A DNA stretch of 37,622 bases from Trichormus sp. M33_DOE_039 (GTDB lineage Bacteria > Cyanobacteriota > Cyanobacteriia > Cyanobacteriales > Nostocaceae), in contig DVDT01000065.1 in assembly GCA_015296085.1 (NCBI GenBank), positions 1-37,622 on the forward strand. Reading direction: 5' to 3'. Positions 1-8,533 of the stretch are shown piece after piece (the first letter of the stretch is position 1; every line of letters begins with the position of its first letter). Both the position numbers and the translations under genes were made by a program. The notes beneath the pieces were generated by a model. It was not told where the DNA came from. It did not search any database and saw nothing but the letters and a program-made list of their open reading frames with translations.

Positions 1-173
1 ATTCTTTGTAGCCAGAGAAAATTTAGGAATCCAATACTTTTGTTCCTTGATTATTTTGTTTCGCTAAGTAGGCTACGCAGAAATTAAGAGTCTGATTTTT
101 CTCTGTAGAACATGAATTAGCCCTAGGGGTTAGGGGGGATCTAAATGTACTTAAAGTCACAGCCGAACACTTT

Positions 174-197
174 TCAAACACCCTCTAAGGTATCCAT
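174..197 (-). pseudogene. xisI start remnant (5 codons then foreign sequence)
   Basis: On the minus strand an ATG at 197 gives M-D-T-L-E followed by G-V and a stop. MDTLE is the usual beginning of XisI, the partner of XisH among the fdxN-element excision controlling factors of heterocystous cyanobacteria. The ATG overlaps the end of the xisH remnant (the last codons of xisH lie across 185-197), which is the normal xisH-xisI arrangement. Everything after codon 5 is missing. The match is very short and is believable only because of its position. Confidence 0.55.
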
Positions 198-372
198 TCA
201 GTGATTACCTCCAGTTCGGAATCAAATATGAGTAAACAAAGCCGTTGATTCTCGATCAATATTTTACCTATTGGTTCTTAGAACAACTCTGAGTATGTTT
301 CTTGGCGAATAGCAAGATACAAACAACGCTCTGGCTCTAAACGGCATCGTGATATCTATCTTTAGCTGGCAT
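185..372 (-). pseudogene. xisH remnant, internally deleted
   Basis: Reading the minus strand from the ATG at 372 gives MPAKDRYHDAV, the typical XisH N-terminus, then a stop. From about 340 in another frame the sequence continues as EPERCLYLAIRQETYSELF, a stop (TAA at 278-280), then EPIGKILIENQRLCL...EVITEWIP and a stop at 185-187, which is the XisH C-terminus. About 60 residues of the central (nuclease-like) part are therefore missing, and there is one frame change and one nonsense codon. XisH/XisI pairs occur in many copies in filamentous cyanobacteria; this copy is dead. The bases from 1 to 173 show no gene that I recognise. Confidence 0.8.
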
Positions 373-384
373 AGTAGAATTTAT

Positions 385-1800
385 TTAAACTAACGCTTTT
401 AACAACGCCTGAAGCTTGAGTTGAATTTCTGCAAATTCTCGATCAGGATCAGAACCTGCGACGATACCTGCACCAGCATAAAGTCTAGCGCGATCGCCAT
501 TAATTAATGCGGAACGAATCCCGACAATAAACTCACAGTTACCTTGAGAGTCTACCCAACCTAAAGGCGCAGCATATAAACCCCTCTCAAAGTTTTCATA
601 ACGGCGAATCTCTGCACAGGCGATATCTCTAGCTGCACCGGCTACGGCTGGTGTGGGATGTAATTGAGCGACAATTTTTAAGGGATGGACGTTAGCTGGA
701 ACTATTGCGCTAATTGGTGTCCATAGATGCTGAATATTAGATAATTGTCTCAAACGCGGAGCTAATACTTGGGGCAATAAACCTAGTTGGGTGAGGCGTT
801 GGGTAATAAAATTCATCACAAGTAAATGTTCATGTCTTTCTTTTTCACTATTGAGTAAGCGATTTGCGTTAGCTGCATCTTCCGCAGGGGTTTTTCCCCT
901 GGGTGCAGAACCAGCCAATGCGTCAGTAATTAATTGTTGATTATGAATACTAATTAATCTTTCTGGACTCGCACCAATAAAACTTTGTCCTTTGCCATTA
1001 CTTGTAGAAAAAATATAACAGTTAGGATGATTTTTTCGCAGATTATTTAATGAATTAAATAAATTAAAATTTTGATTGGAATTTACATCTAAAACGTCTG
1101 CTAGTACAATCTTGCTGAGACGACTAGAATTAATTTTTTCTAAAACTGATACAACAGAATGTTTGAAATGTTCTGTCTTTTTGATGGAATTTTTCGTAAA
1201 AATTGCGGGAAAATAATCGATTTTAGGTGAATAAGGTTTTAGAGAATTAATAGTTTCTATTTTATGACTGAGTTTTTGTAAAAATAACTGAATATTAAAA
1301 TTAGCATTAATAATAGTATTGACTACTAAAATACATTGTTCATTTTTGACAGATATCTGCCAACGTGGTAAAAAAACCGTAGCCGCGGGAAATGGATAAT
1401 CAATCTGGTGAGGTTGATCAAAAAAGCTGAAATAACAAAAAAAGTGCGGCCCAGTAAAGACTGCCTTCTTATCACCAAAAGTAATTATATTCTTGAGATG
1501 AGATTGAATGAAATATTCAGCTTGAGTAAAACGGTCTGCGCCATGAATCTGGATTTTCTTCACTGCGTCGATAGCGGCGATCGCCTCACCTTTGCCTTTA
1601 TTCTCAAAGTAAAAATTTATTTCATTTGCTTGCGCTAATTTATCCAATACTATTAAAGGATCAACCAAATCAATTGGTAGGGAAATGCTCACAATCTGCC
1701 GACAATTATTTTTGAGGCAATTTTCCTGAACAGCTAACAAAAATTGGTAGAGGTCTTTTTGTTCTACAACAAAGTTACTACGACATGGTGAAACTGTCAT
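385..1800 (-). CDS. menF: isochorismate synthase MenF
   Basis: Converts chorismate to isochorismate, the first step of phylloquinone (vitamin K1) synthesis, in the cytosol. The 471-residue length fits the family. The C-terminal half carries the chorismate-binding signature in order: FIGASPERL, TDALAGSAPRG, the KERHEHLLV helix, LHPTPAVAG, E-rich RRYENFERGLYAAPLGW, and IRSAL...YAGAGIVAGSDP near the end. The N-terminal ~180 residues are variable, as usual. It is transcribed away from menA, with a 357-bp shared spacer. The start ATG at 1800 has no clear Shine-Dalgarno sequence. EntC/salicylate-type homologues have the same fold, but the neighbouring menA, menC and menE make MenF the best call. 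Confidence 0.93.
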   Translation of the reverse strand: MTVSPCRSNFVVEQKDLYQFLLAVQENCLKNNCRQIVSISLPIDLVDPLIVLDKLAQANEINFYFENKGKGEAIAAIDAVKKIQIHGADRFTQAEYFIQSHLKNIITFGDKKAVFTGPHFFCYFSFFDQPHQIDYPFPAATVFLPRWQISVKNEQCILVVNTIINANFNIQLFLQKLSHKIETINSLKPYSPKIDYFPAIFTKNSIKKTEHFKHSVVSVLEKINSSRLSKIVLADVLDVNSNQNFNLFNSLNNLRKNHPNCYIFSTSNGKGQSFIGASPERLISIHNQQLITDALAGSAPRGKTPAEDAANANRLLNSEKERHEHLLVMNFITQRLTQLGLLPQVLAPRLRQLSNIQHLWTPISAIVPANVHPLKIVAQLHPTPAVAGAARDIACAEIRRYENFERGLYAAPLGWVDSQGNCEFIVGIRSALINGDRARLYAGAGIVAGSDPDREFAEIQLKLQALLKALV

Positions 1801-2157
1801 AAATCTAGAAATAGTAAATTTTTTTTAAGTTATCTTCCTAAAGTGTAATTAAACATGGTCGTATTTCTACAGGTAGCATATTCAGTCACCATTTCACCAG
1901 AGTATGGCTTGCTTTGTTTATGGTGTTCTCAAACCCTGACAAGCGAGGTTTATTCTGTGGCTGCCAACAAAAAAATGTAAAATTTGCCACGGGGAGGTTA
2001 AGGAGTTGTAACATACGTGCTGCGTTCTGAGTGAGTACAGATAATTGATCAGGCTTACTTTCAACTAATACACTGAACTAAACAGAAAGTATATTACGCA
2101 TCACTCAGCATGAATGAATTATGAGTAAATTTTTGTTAGTTTAACTAATCAGGACTG
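1801..2157. promoter_or_regulatory. menF-menA divergent spacer
   Basis: A 357-bp spacer between two divergent genes of the same pathway, so promoters for both directions must lie here. I could not assign -10/-35 boxes with confidence. AGGA at about 2150-2153 gives menA a plausible ribosome binding site. The middle of the spacer (1904-2030) may hold a decayed gene, listed separately. Confidence 0.5.
1904..2030 (+). pseudogene. possible gamma-glutamylcyclotransferase-like remnant
   Basis: An ATG at 1904 gives MACFVYGVLKP then a stop. This resembles the N-terminal FVYGTLKPG motif of gamma-glutamylcyclotransferase-like (GGCT) proteins, which are common in cyanobacteria. In the next frame the sequence goes on as ...KNVKFATGRLR..., which could correspond to the strand that follows the motif in that family. 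The match is short and needs a frameshift, so this is a weak call; it may be chance. Confidence 0.28.
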
Positions 2158-3063
2158 ATGACTACAAAACAAATTTACCGTCCTAAGAGTAAATTATGGA
2201 TGGCGGCAATTAAACCGCCAATGTACAGCGTGGCAATTATGCCAATTTGGGTGGGATCATCTGTAGCGTTTGCAGAAACTAAAAGTTTTAATGTTGCAAT
2301 ATTTTCTACTTTTGTAGCTGCCGCAATTTTGATTCTGGCGTGGGAAAATATCAGTAATGATGTATTTGATTCAGAAACAGGTATAGATATAAATAAACAC
2401 CACTCATTGGTGAATTTAACTGGTAAGAAGAGTCTAGTATTTTGGTTAGGAAATTCGTGTTTGATTGCGGGGTTGCTGGGAATATTAGCGATCGCCATAT
2501 GGCAACAAGACCCCACCGTCATCGGTATAATTCTGTTGTGCTGTGCTTTGGGCTATATGTATCAAGGGCCTCCCTTTCGTCTAGGATACCAAGGTTTAGG
2601 CGAAATCCTTTGCTTTTTTGCCTTTGGGCCTTTGGGCATCACCGCCGCATACTACAGTCAAACTAAAACTTGGTCATTCACAAGTTTAGCTGCCTCCGTA
2701 ATTGTGGGGATTGTGACAACTTTAATTTTATTTTGCTCACACTTTCACCAAGTCAAAGATGACATTGCTGCCGGCAAGCGATCGCCCATTGTGCGTTTAG
2801 GTACAGCCACAGGTGCAAAAGTTCTTACTTGGTTTACAGCTAGCATTTACCCACTCAACTTGCTGTTTGTAGTATTGGGTATTTTCCCACTGTGGACACT
2901 ATTAAGTTGGCTAAGTCTCCCCTACGCCTACAAATTGTGTCGCCATGTCCAAGAAAATCACAACCAACCTGAAAAAGTCAGCAATTGTAAATTCATCGCT
3001 GTAGCTGTGCATTTTTGGAGTTGCTTGTTATTAGGTGTAGGATTTGTAATCGCAGGTTTTTAA
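2158..3063 (+). CDS. menA: 1,4-dihydroxy-2-naphthoate prenyl(phytyl)transferase MenA
   Basis: Integral membrane UbiA-family prenyltransferase that attaches the phytyl chain to 1,4-dihydroxy-2-naphthoate in phylloquinone synthesis. The 301 residues carry both Asp-rich motifs: NDVFDSETGID near residues 66-76 for the Mg-diphosphate, and KDDIAAGKRS near residue 200. About eight hydrophobic segments are visible. It starts with ATG, with AGGA a few bases upstream. menC follows after a 43-bp gap that is almost entirely a heptamer repeat, so the two genes are probably co-transcribed with menE. UbiA enzymes vary in acceptor, but the men context supports the assignment. Confidence 0.92.
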   Translation: MTTKQIYRPKSKLWMAAIKPPMYSVAIMPIWVGSSVAFAETKSFNVAIFSTFVAAAILILAWENISNDVFDSETGIDINKHHSLVNLTGKKSLVFWLGNSCLIAGLLGILAIAIWQQDPTVIGIILLCCALGYMYQGPPFRLGYQGLGEILCFFAFGPLGITAAYYSQTKTWSFTSLAASVIVGIVTTLILFCSHFHQVKDDIAAGKRSPIVRLGTATGAKVLTWFTASIYPLNLLFVVLGIFPLWTLLSWLSLPYAYKLCRHVQENHNQPEKVSNCKFIAVAVHFWSCLLLGVGFVIAGF

Positions 3064-3099
3064 AGGCAAAAGGCAAAAGGCAAAAGGCAAAAGGCAAAA
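3062..3099. repeat. heptamer tandem repeat (AAGGCAA x5)
   Basis: GGC recurs exactly every 7 bp at 3065, 3072, 3079, 3086 and 3093 in an A-rich background. It fills the gap between the menA stop and the menC start. It is a short tandemly repeated sequence of the kind typical of heterocystous cyanobacteria. Confidence 0.9.
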
Positions 3100-3106
3100 G
3101 AAAAGA

Positions 3107-4111
3107 ATGCCCAGTCCCCAGTCCCCAGTCCCCAATCCCCCATCCCCAAGCTACCACTTTGAATTTCGTACAATAACACGGAAATTCGCGCGATCGCTAG
3201 TTACTAGTCACGGTATTTGGGAAACCCGCGAAGCCATTATTCTCAAGTTGAGTGATTCCACAGGGAAAGTCGGCTGGGGAGAAATCGCCCCCATTAGTTG
3301 GTTCGGTTCTGAAACTCTAGAACAAGCTTTAGATTTCTGTCACCAACTCCCCCAAGAAATTACGGCAGCAAATATTTTTTCTATTCCCGATAATTTACCA
3401 GCTTGTCAGTTTGGCTTTGAATCAGCGTTGGAGGGATTGGGGATGAGGAACTGCCCAATGACCAATTTCCAATACAGTGCTTTACTTCCCGCCGGGGATA
3501 CGGCATTACATCAATGGCAAACTCTTTGGCAGGAAGGATATCGCACGTTTAAATGGAAAATTGGCGTAAATCATATTAGTCAAGAACTCCAAATATTTGA
3601 TTTACTGACGCAAGCCTTACCATATACAGCCAAACTGCGCTTAGACGCTAATGGTGGACTGAACTATGAACAGGCGCAATTATGGTTAGGAACTTGTGAT
3701 CAGTTGCGAAAAAACTCTGAGTCAGCTGTCGAGATTGAGTTTATTGAACAACCGCTACCTGTGGCAGATTTTTTCGGGATGTTGGCATTGAGTCAGTGCT
3801 ATGATACTGCGATCGCTTTAGATGAATCCGTCGCCACACTGCAACAATTAGCAGCTTGTTACGACAAAGGTTGGCGAGGAATTTTCGTGATTAAACCAGC
3901 TATTGCGGGTTATCCCTCGCGTCTGAGAAGATTTTGCCAACAGCATAAAATTGACGCAGTATTTTCATCAGTATTTGAAACTGCGATCGCCAGACTTGCT
4001 GCACTCAGACTAGCAGCAGAATTATCCTACAAAAACAGGGCTGTTGGTTTTGGCATCAATCATTTTTTTACCCAAGCAGAAGATGACACCTGGCCACAAA
4101 GTCTATTTTGA
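3107..4111 (+). CDS. menC: o-succinylbenzoate synthase MenC
   Basis: Dehydrates SHCHC to o-succinylbenzoate in phylloquinone synthesis; enolase superfamily. Visible catalytic elements are KWKIG (the KxK motif), LRLDANGG (metal Asp), IEFIEQPL (metal Glu), ALDES (metal Asp) and IKPA (the second catalytic Lys). The 334-residue length is normal. Family members usually begin near the YHFEFRTI segment. The only in-frame start codon upstream is the ATG at 3107, so the first ~15 residues (Pro/Ser-rich) are encoded by a CCCCAGT heptamer repeat. The end overlaps menE by 29 nt, consistent with translational coupling. Confidence 0.92.
   Translation: MPSPQSPVPNPPSPSYHFEFRTITRKFARSLVTSHGIWETREAIILKLSDSTGKVGWGEIAPISWFGSETLEQALDFCHQLPQEITAANIFSIPDNLPACQFGFESALEGLGMRNCPMTNFQYSALLPAGDTALHQWQTLWQEGYRTFKWKIGVNHISQELQIFDLLTQALPYTAKLRLDANGGLNYEQAQLWLGTCDQLRKNSESAVEIEFIEQPLPVADFFGMLALSQCYDTAIALDESVATLQQLAACYDKGWRGIFVIKPAIAGYPSRLRRFCQQHKIDAVFSSVFETAIARLAALRLAAELSYKNRAVGFGINHFFTQAEDDTWPQSLF
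3109..3150. repeat. CCCCAGT-type heptamer repeat, 6 units, inside the menC 5' end
   Basis: Six 7-bp units (GCCCAGT, CCCCAGT twice, CCCCAAT, CCCCCAT, CCCCAAG) lie directly after the menC ATG and are translated as a Pro/Ser-rich tail. The same heptamer family recurs at 18460-18494. Confidence 0.88.
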
Positions 4112-5492
4112 TCACCTAATTCACCATGATTTGCTAATTGGCGAAAATAACCAAGAATTTCAGCAAATCGCCACCCAACTACACACCGAATTCACCCAAT
4201 TATCAACGCCAAATCATCCACTAAAAATCATCCTAGCTGAACGAGAACCAGTCAAATTATTAGCCTGTTTTCTCGCCGCTTGTACCGCTAATTGCCAACT
4301 GTTCTTATGTAATCCTGACTGGGGAAAACAAGAATGGGATCAAGTATTTGACTTAGCACAACCCGATATAATTTTTGGCATCAGCCATGATGCTGAAATT
4401 TACCATTCCCCCCGTCCTTCCGCAATTGCTCCACTTGGGCAAAGCCCAACACCGCATTGCTCCCTGCCCCATTCCCTAATCATGATTCCCACCGGCGGTT
4501 CATCGGGCAAGATTAAATTTGCCATGCACACCTGGGAAACTCTCACAGCGTCAGTACAGGGATTTATAGAATATTTTCAGCTACAACAAGTGAATTCCTT
4601 TTGCGTTTTGCCGTTGTATCATGTCAGCGGTTTAATGCAGTTTATGCGTGCTGTGATCACTGGTGGTAAACTCGTAATTCTACCTTTTAAATCAATAGAA
4701 TTATCTCAAAGTTACCAGATTAATCCGCAAGATTTTTTTATATCCTTAGTACCAACGCAATTACAAAGACTGCTACAGCATCAAGAATTAACTGCTTGGT
4801 TAGCTCAATTTCAAACTGTGCTTTTAGGTGGTGCGCCTGCTTGGGATGAGTTATTAGCAAAAGCCAAATTTCATCGTATCCGGTTAGCACCAACTTATGG
4901 CATGACCGAAACAGCTTCTCAAATTGCCACCCTTAAACCTGATGATTTCTTAAGAGGCAAAACTGGCAGTGGACAAATTCTGCCACATGCTCAAATAAAA
5001 ATTTGTGACAATCAAGGACAAGTTTTATCAGCCAATCAAATAGGCAATATCACTATTCAAGCAAAATCTTTAGCTCTGGGTTACTATCCTCATTGCTGGA
5101 ATCATCAAGATAATTTTTCTGTAGATGATTTAGGCTGTTTAGATGAACAAGGTTATTTAAACATTGTTGGACGTAACAGCGATAAAATTATCTCAGGTGG
5201 AGAAAATATTTACCCCATAGAAATTGAGTCAGCCATACTGCAAACGCAAATGGTTATTGATGTGTGTGTAATTGGTGTAACTGATCAAGATTGGGGACAA
5301 GCATTAACAGCCGTTTATATTCCTAAAAATCCAGCTATTACTTCTGAGGAAATTAAAAACGCACTCCAAAATCAATTGAGTAAATTTAAGCTACCTAAAT
5401 ACTGGATTCCTCTTGAGAGCTTACCGCGTAACAACCAAGGTAAGATTAATCGCCAAACATTACAAGAAATAGCTAGAGAATTTTTAAGATAA
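4083..5492 (+). CDS. menE: o-succinylbenzoate-CoA ligase MenE
   Basis: Activates o-succinylbenzoate to its CoA thioester via an acyl-adenylate (ANL superfamily). Motifs visible, numbered from the ATG at 4083: P-loop-like PTGGSSGK near residue 136, YGMTE near 272, the hinge region NIVGRNSDKIISGGENIYP, and the C-terminal catalytic Lys in NNQGKINRQTL near 454. I prefer the ATG at 4083 (MTPGHKVYF), which overlaps menC by 29 nt. An upstream ATG at 4044 in the same frame would add 13 residues read from menC sequence. It is the last gene of the menA-menC-menE run. No strong terminator is seen in the 120 bp before the convergent thioesterase gene. Confidence 0.92.
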   Translation: MTPGHKVYFDHLIHHDLLIGENNQEFQQIATQLHTEFTQLSTPNHPLKIILAEREPVKLLACFLAACTANCQLFLCNPDWGKQEWDQVFDLAQPDIIFGISHDAEIYHSPRPSAIAPLGQSPTPHCSLPHSLIMIPTGGSSGKIKFAMHTWETLTASVQGFIEYFQLQQVNSFCVLPLYHVSGLMQFMRAVITGGKLVILPFKSIELSQSYQINPQDFFISLVPTQLQRLLQHQELTAWLAQFQTVLLGGAPAWDELLAKAKFHRIRLAPTYGMTETASQIATLKPDDFLRGKTGSGQILPHAQIKICDNQGQVLSANQIGNITIQAKSLALGYYPHCWNHQDNFSVDDLGCLDEQGYLNIVGRNSDKIISGGENIYPIEIESAILQTQMVIDVCVIGVTDQDWGQALTAVYIPKNPAITSEEIKNALQNQLSKFKLPKYWIPLESLPRNNQGKINRQTLQEIAREFLR

Positions 5493-5612
5493 GCAACACA
5501 TTAGTATAACTACACGGCTAAATTTATACTTTGAGAAACTCCTGTATGATGGTCATCTTGACCTTTTTGTGCGGACGATATGCCCGCAACACAAGAAATA
5601 TTGAATTATGTT

Positions 5613-6062
5613 TTATGCAATCACTTCTCTAGCTTTCCTTCGCTCTGATTCTTCTATTTCTCTGCGATTTCTTTCTAGCCAATGGACAATATTAGTTGGT
5701 AATGGTTGCTTATTGCGAGTATTCGCTTCAATACAAACGTGGCGAGTAATGGCCTTAGCCACTACTACTTCAGACAAGGCGATTTCGTAGTTAATTTCAA
5801 ACTTTTCTGCACCAACTTTTTGCGGCATTAAACTAACTAATAACTTGTCTCCACAAAATATAGGACGCAGAAAATCGACGCTAGCGTGAACAATGGGAAA
5901 AGCTACCTGGGGATGCGTAAAAAAATCTTTGAGATTAATCCCGGATGTTCTGAGAGATTCTTCATAAGCTTCATGACAAATACTCAGAATATTGGCGAAG
6001 TAGACTACACCTGCTGCATCTGTATCTTGAAAGTGAACAGTGCGATGATAACTAAAGGACAT
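5613..6062 (-). CDS. 1,4-dihydroxy-2-naphthoyl-CoA thioesterase
   Basis: Hotdog-fold acyl-CoA thioesterase of 149 residues. The N-terminal motif [16 protein letters not shown] contains the catalytic Asp of the 4-hydroxybenzoyl-CoA thioesterase family. The protein closely follows the cyanobacterial DHNA-CoA hydrolase pattern ([27 protein letters not shown]). It releases 1,4-dihydroxy-2-naphthoate from its CoA ester, the step just before MenA. Its place next to menF/A/C/E supports that role over a generic thioesterase. It is convergent with menE. Immediately upstream lies the terminator of the next minus-strand gene, so it must have its own promoter in a gap of under 80 bp. Confidence 0.88.
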   Translation of the reverse strand: MSFSYHRTVHFQDTDAAGVVYFANILSICHEAYEESLRTSGINLKDFFTHPQVAFPIVHASVDFLRPIFCGDKLLVSLMPQKVGAEKFEINYEIALSEVVVAKAITRHVCIEANTRNKQPLPTNIVHWLERNRREIEESERRKAREVIA

Positions 6063-6078
6063 AAATAGAATTCATTGA

Positions 6079-6106
6079 TAAAAAAATAGCAGGTTACAGA
6101 CCTGCT
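6079..6106 (-). terminator. intrinsic terminator of the APH-HopA1 pair
   Basis: On the minus strand AGCAGGT-CTGTA-ACCTGCT forms a perfect 7-bp stem with a 5-nt loop, followed by ATTTTTTT. It lies 35 bp after the stop of the HopA1-family gene and before the start of the thioesterase gene, so it separates the two transcription units. Confidence 0.87.
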
Positions 6107-6140
6107 CTAATGCTTAATTTTACTGCAATGTCAATACAAA

Positions 6141-7229
6141 TTACTTGATGGGCAAATATATGTCTTCAGAGGTAGGGTTGAGGTAGGGACGCTGTAAATC
6201 AATGGCATGATCTTGAAAGTGTTGATGAATAGCTTTCATCCTTTCTTCTACAGCATTCTTACCTTTTTGCCAAGCTTCCAGTAACGCATTAGCTAAGATT
6301 TGGCAGCGATTCATGCCAAAACTTTCTTGTGCTGTAAATTTTTGAGTCGGTTCTTCAGCTAGTCCTAAACCTGGTGCTAAAAACTTGGTAAATAAAGGTA
6401 TTTCTGGACGAAAATAAGCTTGATGTTCTTGATAGACAAATTGCAAAATTTTGTGAATCGCTGGATAGTCGTGACTTTCAAAGTAGAGTACACCAGCATC
6501 GTAACGTTCGTAGGCACTAGGGTTATAAAGGACTTGAAAGGTAAAAGGAATAGTATTAGTGTTGAGTTGCTGGGTGAGGCTATCCATGAGAGCGATCGCA
6601 CCAGCCGCACTAAAATTAAAATATATTCTACCAGTACCTAAATTTACGTCTGGGTTGCCTTGTTGTTCCTGTCCTACATTACTCACAGCTAAATAATGGC
6701 CATTTTGCAAGCGATTATTCGGCATCCAAATCGCTACTGATTCACCAACTTGGGCAGATTTTTTTCCAGGTTTGAGATGACAATCTGGTTCAATATATAA
6801 AGTTAAACCATTTTTAGTCACTGCCAGACTACCATCAGGCTCTTTTCTCAGCACTTCCCAACTAGGATCAAAATAACCTCTACCATGATTGTTCGCTTGT
6901 AGTTGTTCGTAAAATTCCCAGTCGATACCCACAATAGAATTAGTCGCTAAATTGTGTGGAACTTGATAGTTAGTATTACTAGAATCAACTGCCAAGCTGC
7001 TTTGTAAGACACCGTTGTAATAGACACCATAAATAAAATTACGCAATAATAAATTGAGATACTTATGTTGTAAGTCTGGAGAATTTTGTTGAAATCTATC
7101 TGCTACTTTGGTTGGTAAGGCAAACGGTTGATAATTAGGATGATAGATACAAAAATTAGGCTCAATGTGGATATTAGCAGCTATATCTTTTAAGGAATTT
7201 AACATTGTTCTTGCAGAGTAATTTAGCAT
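6141..7229 (-). CDS. HopA1-family protein (lyase-like, class V lanthipeptide LanY type)
   Basis: A 362-residue soluble protein that I recognise as the HopA1 effector family by its overall pattern: RNFIYGVYYNG near the N-terminus, GRGYFDP, VGESVAIWMPNN, GTGRIYFNFSAAGA, PFTFQVLYNP, YDAGVLYFES and the C-terminal GMNRC...ALLEAW. Bacterial HopA1-like proteins act with an APH-fold kinase in class V lanthipeptide synthesis (LxmY with LxmK), where the kinase phosphorylates Ser/Thr and the HopA1 protein eliminates phosphate. The gene follows such a kinase gene 65 bp downstream on the same strand and ends at a good terminator. A second Met (codon at 7203-7205) is a possible alternative start. The catalytic role is inferred from family and pairing; the target here is unknown. 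Confidence 0.75.
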   Translation of the reverse strand: MLNYSARTMLNSLKDIAANIHIEPNFCIYHPNYQPFALPTKVADRFQQNSPDLQHKYLNLLLRNFIYGVYYNGVLQSSLAVDSSNTNYQVPHNLATNSIVGIDWEFYEQLQANNHGRGYFDPSWEVLRKEPDGSLAVTKNGLTLYIEPDCHLKPGKKSAQVGESVAIWMPNNRLQNGHYLAVSNVGQEQQGNPDVNLGTGRIYFNFSAAGAIALMDSLTQQLNTNTIPFTFQVLYNPSAYERYDAGVLYFESHDYPAIHKILQFVYQEHQAYFRPEIPLFTKFLAPGLGLAEEPTQKFTAQESFGMNRCQILANALLEAWQKGKNAVEERMKAIHQHFQDHAIDLQRPYLNPTSEDIYLPIK

Positions 7230-7294
7230 TAATCAATCAAAAATTCAGTCTTGAGCAGTTTTTTCCCTTTACCTTTTGCCCCTTACCTATTTAA

Positions 7295-8533
7295 TTAGCA
7301 GCCACGCAAGCGAGTTTTTTCGTAATACAAGCGAACTAACTGCTTTTCTTTTTCTGGTTGGGGTATTTTATCAATCTTGGCGATAGAACTAATAATTACT
7401 GAATCATCCACTCCCAGAATACTGACTATGGATTGTTCAGGCATAGTCAGGATATTTTTGGCAATCTGTAACTTATAAATATCAGAATTATCAAAGCTTT
7501 GGCAATTATTAATACTGTCTTGAATTTGATGAATTAATGCCAGTCCTGTAAATTTGATAACTCTTACCAAAAAATCACTACTATATTCCAAAATCATTGG
7601 GAAAGCATTCAGGTAAGCCTGTAATAAAGCTACTAATGAGGGTTGAATATCCTCTAATGGAGTCACGGCTAATTGTAGAGATTCTGCTAACTCTAAAGTT
7701 GGATCTATTACTAAGCTAGAAAGCCAAAATCCTAAGTAACTAGCTAATATATTGCCCAAATCAAAAGCGGGATCTCCCCAACCACAGGCTTCCCAATCAA
7801 TTAATCGTACTAAGCAGTTATCTAATTGATTCCACCGGGAATGAATTAAGATGTTGTGCAGATTCAAATCATTGTGTGTTAAGCAGCAAGGATTCCATTC
7901 ATAAGCTAAATCAGCGATCGCTGCTTCTAAACTTTCATAACGTTGATAAAGCGCATAAAACTGTATTGCTTCGCGCTTAACTTTACCAAAAATCTCTGGA
8001 CTGATTGAATCTATACCTTGTGCTGGGTTGTAAAAACTGTAGCGAAACTGTCCTTGGGGTGCAGTCGCCATAAAATCGCGGTATTCCTTGCGTTGGAACG
8101 TAGCGCGATGTAGTGCTGCTAATGTTGTCCCGATTGCTGAAGCAATCTCTACAGGAAAAATATTGTGGTGTTGATAAAAATTACTTAAGTCTAGGTATTC
8201 ACTGAGATAGCTACGCACCAAGATGGAATTTTCTTCATCAAAATGTAGCACTAAGGGCGCGATCGCAGAAATATTACCTAAAACTGGAAACTGTTGTAGT
8301 AATTGTTGGAAAAGCCATTCATTGAAAAATTCATGGGGCATTCCATCGTTTTCAATGTTATGTTTTTGCTTCACTAGGAGTTGACGATTATCTCCTAAAT
8401 TCACCACTAAATTGCGATTTTTCTTATTAGTTTCAGGCAGCTTAACAGTATTAAAAGTACCATCTACTAAGCTACACAGACCTACTTGTTGTAGATACCG
8501 GATAACATTTTGAGAAGATAGTGGTGATAACAT
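7295..8533 (-). CDS. APH-fold phosphotransferase (LanK-like kinase)
   Basis: A 412-residue protein with the aminoglycoside-phosphotransferase/choline-kinase fold. It shows the Brenner motif LTHNDLNLHNILI (catalytic Asp and metal-binding Asn) near residue 218 and the metal motif RLIDWEACGWGDPAFDLGN near 246. The N-terminal nucleotide lobe has NRQLLVKQK, a likely ATP-binding Lys. A C-terminal tail of about 90 residues is not typical of simple APHs. The HopA1-family gene is directly downstream. In class V lanthipeptide systems this kinase type phosphorylates precursor Ser/Thr residues; an ordinary small-molecule kinase cannot be excluded. The start ATG at 8533 is preceded by AT-rich DNA where no Shine-Dalgarno is obvious. 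Confidence 0.78.
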   Translation of the reverse strand: MLSPLSSQNVIRYLQQVGLCSLVDGTFNTVKLPETNKKNRNLVVNLGDNRQLLVKQKHNIENDGMPHEFFNEWLFQQLLQQFPVLGNISAIAPLVLHFDEENSILVRSYLSEYLDLSNFYQHHNIFPVEIASAIGTTLAALHRATFQRKEYRDFMATAPQGQFRYSFYNPAQGIDSISPEIFGKVKREAIQFYALYQRYESLEAAIADLAYEWNPCCLTHNDLNLHNILIHSRWNQLDNCLVRLIDWEACGWGDPAFDLGNILASYLGFWLSSLVIDPTLELAESLQLAVTPLEDIQPSLVALLQAYLNAFPMILEYSSDFLVRVIKFTGLALIHQIQDSINNCQSFDNSDIYKLQIAKNILTMPEQSIVSILGVDDSVIISSIAKIDKIPQPEKEKQLVRLYYEKTRLRGC

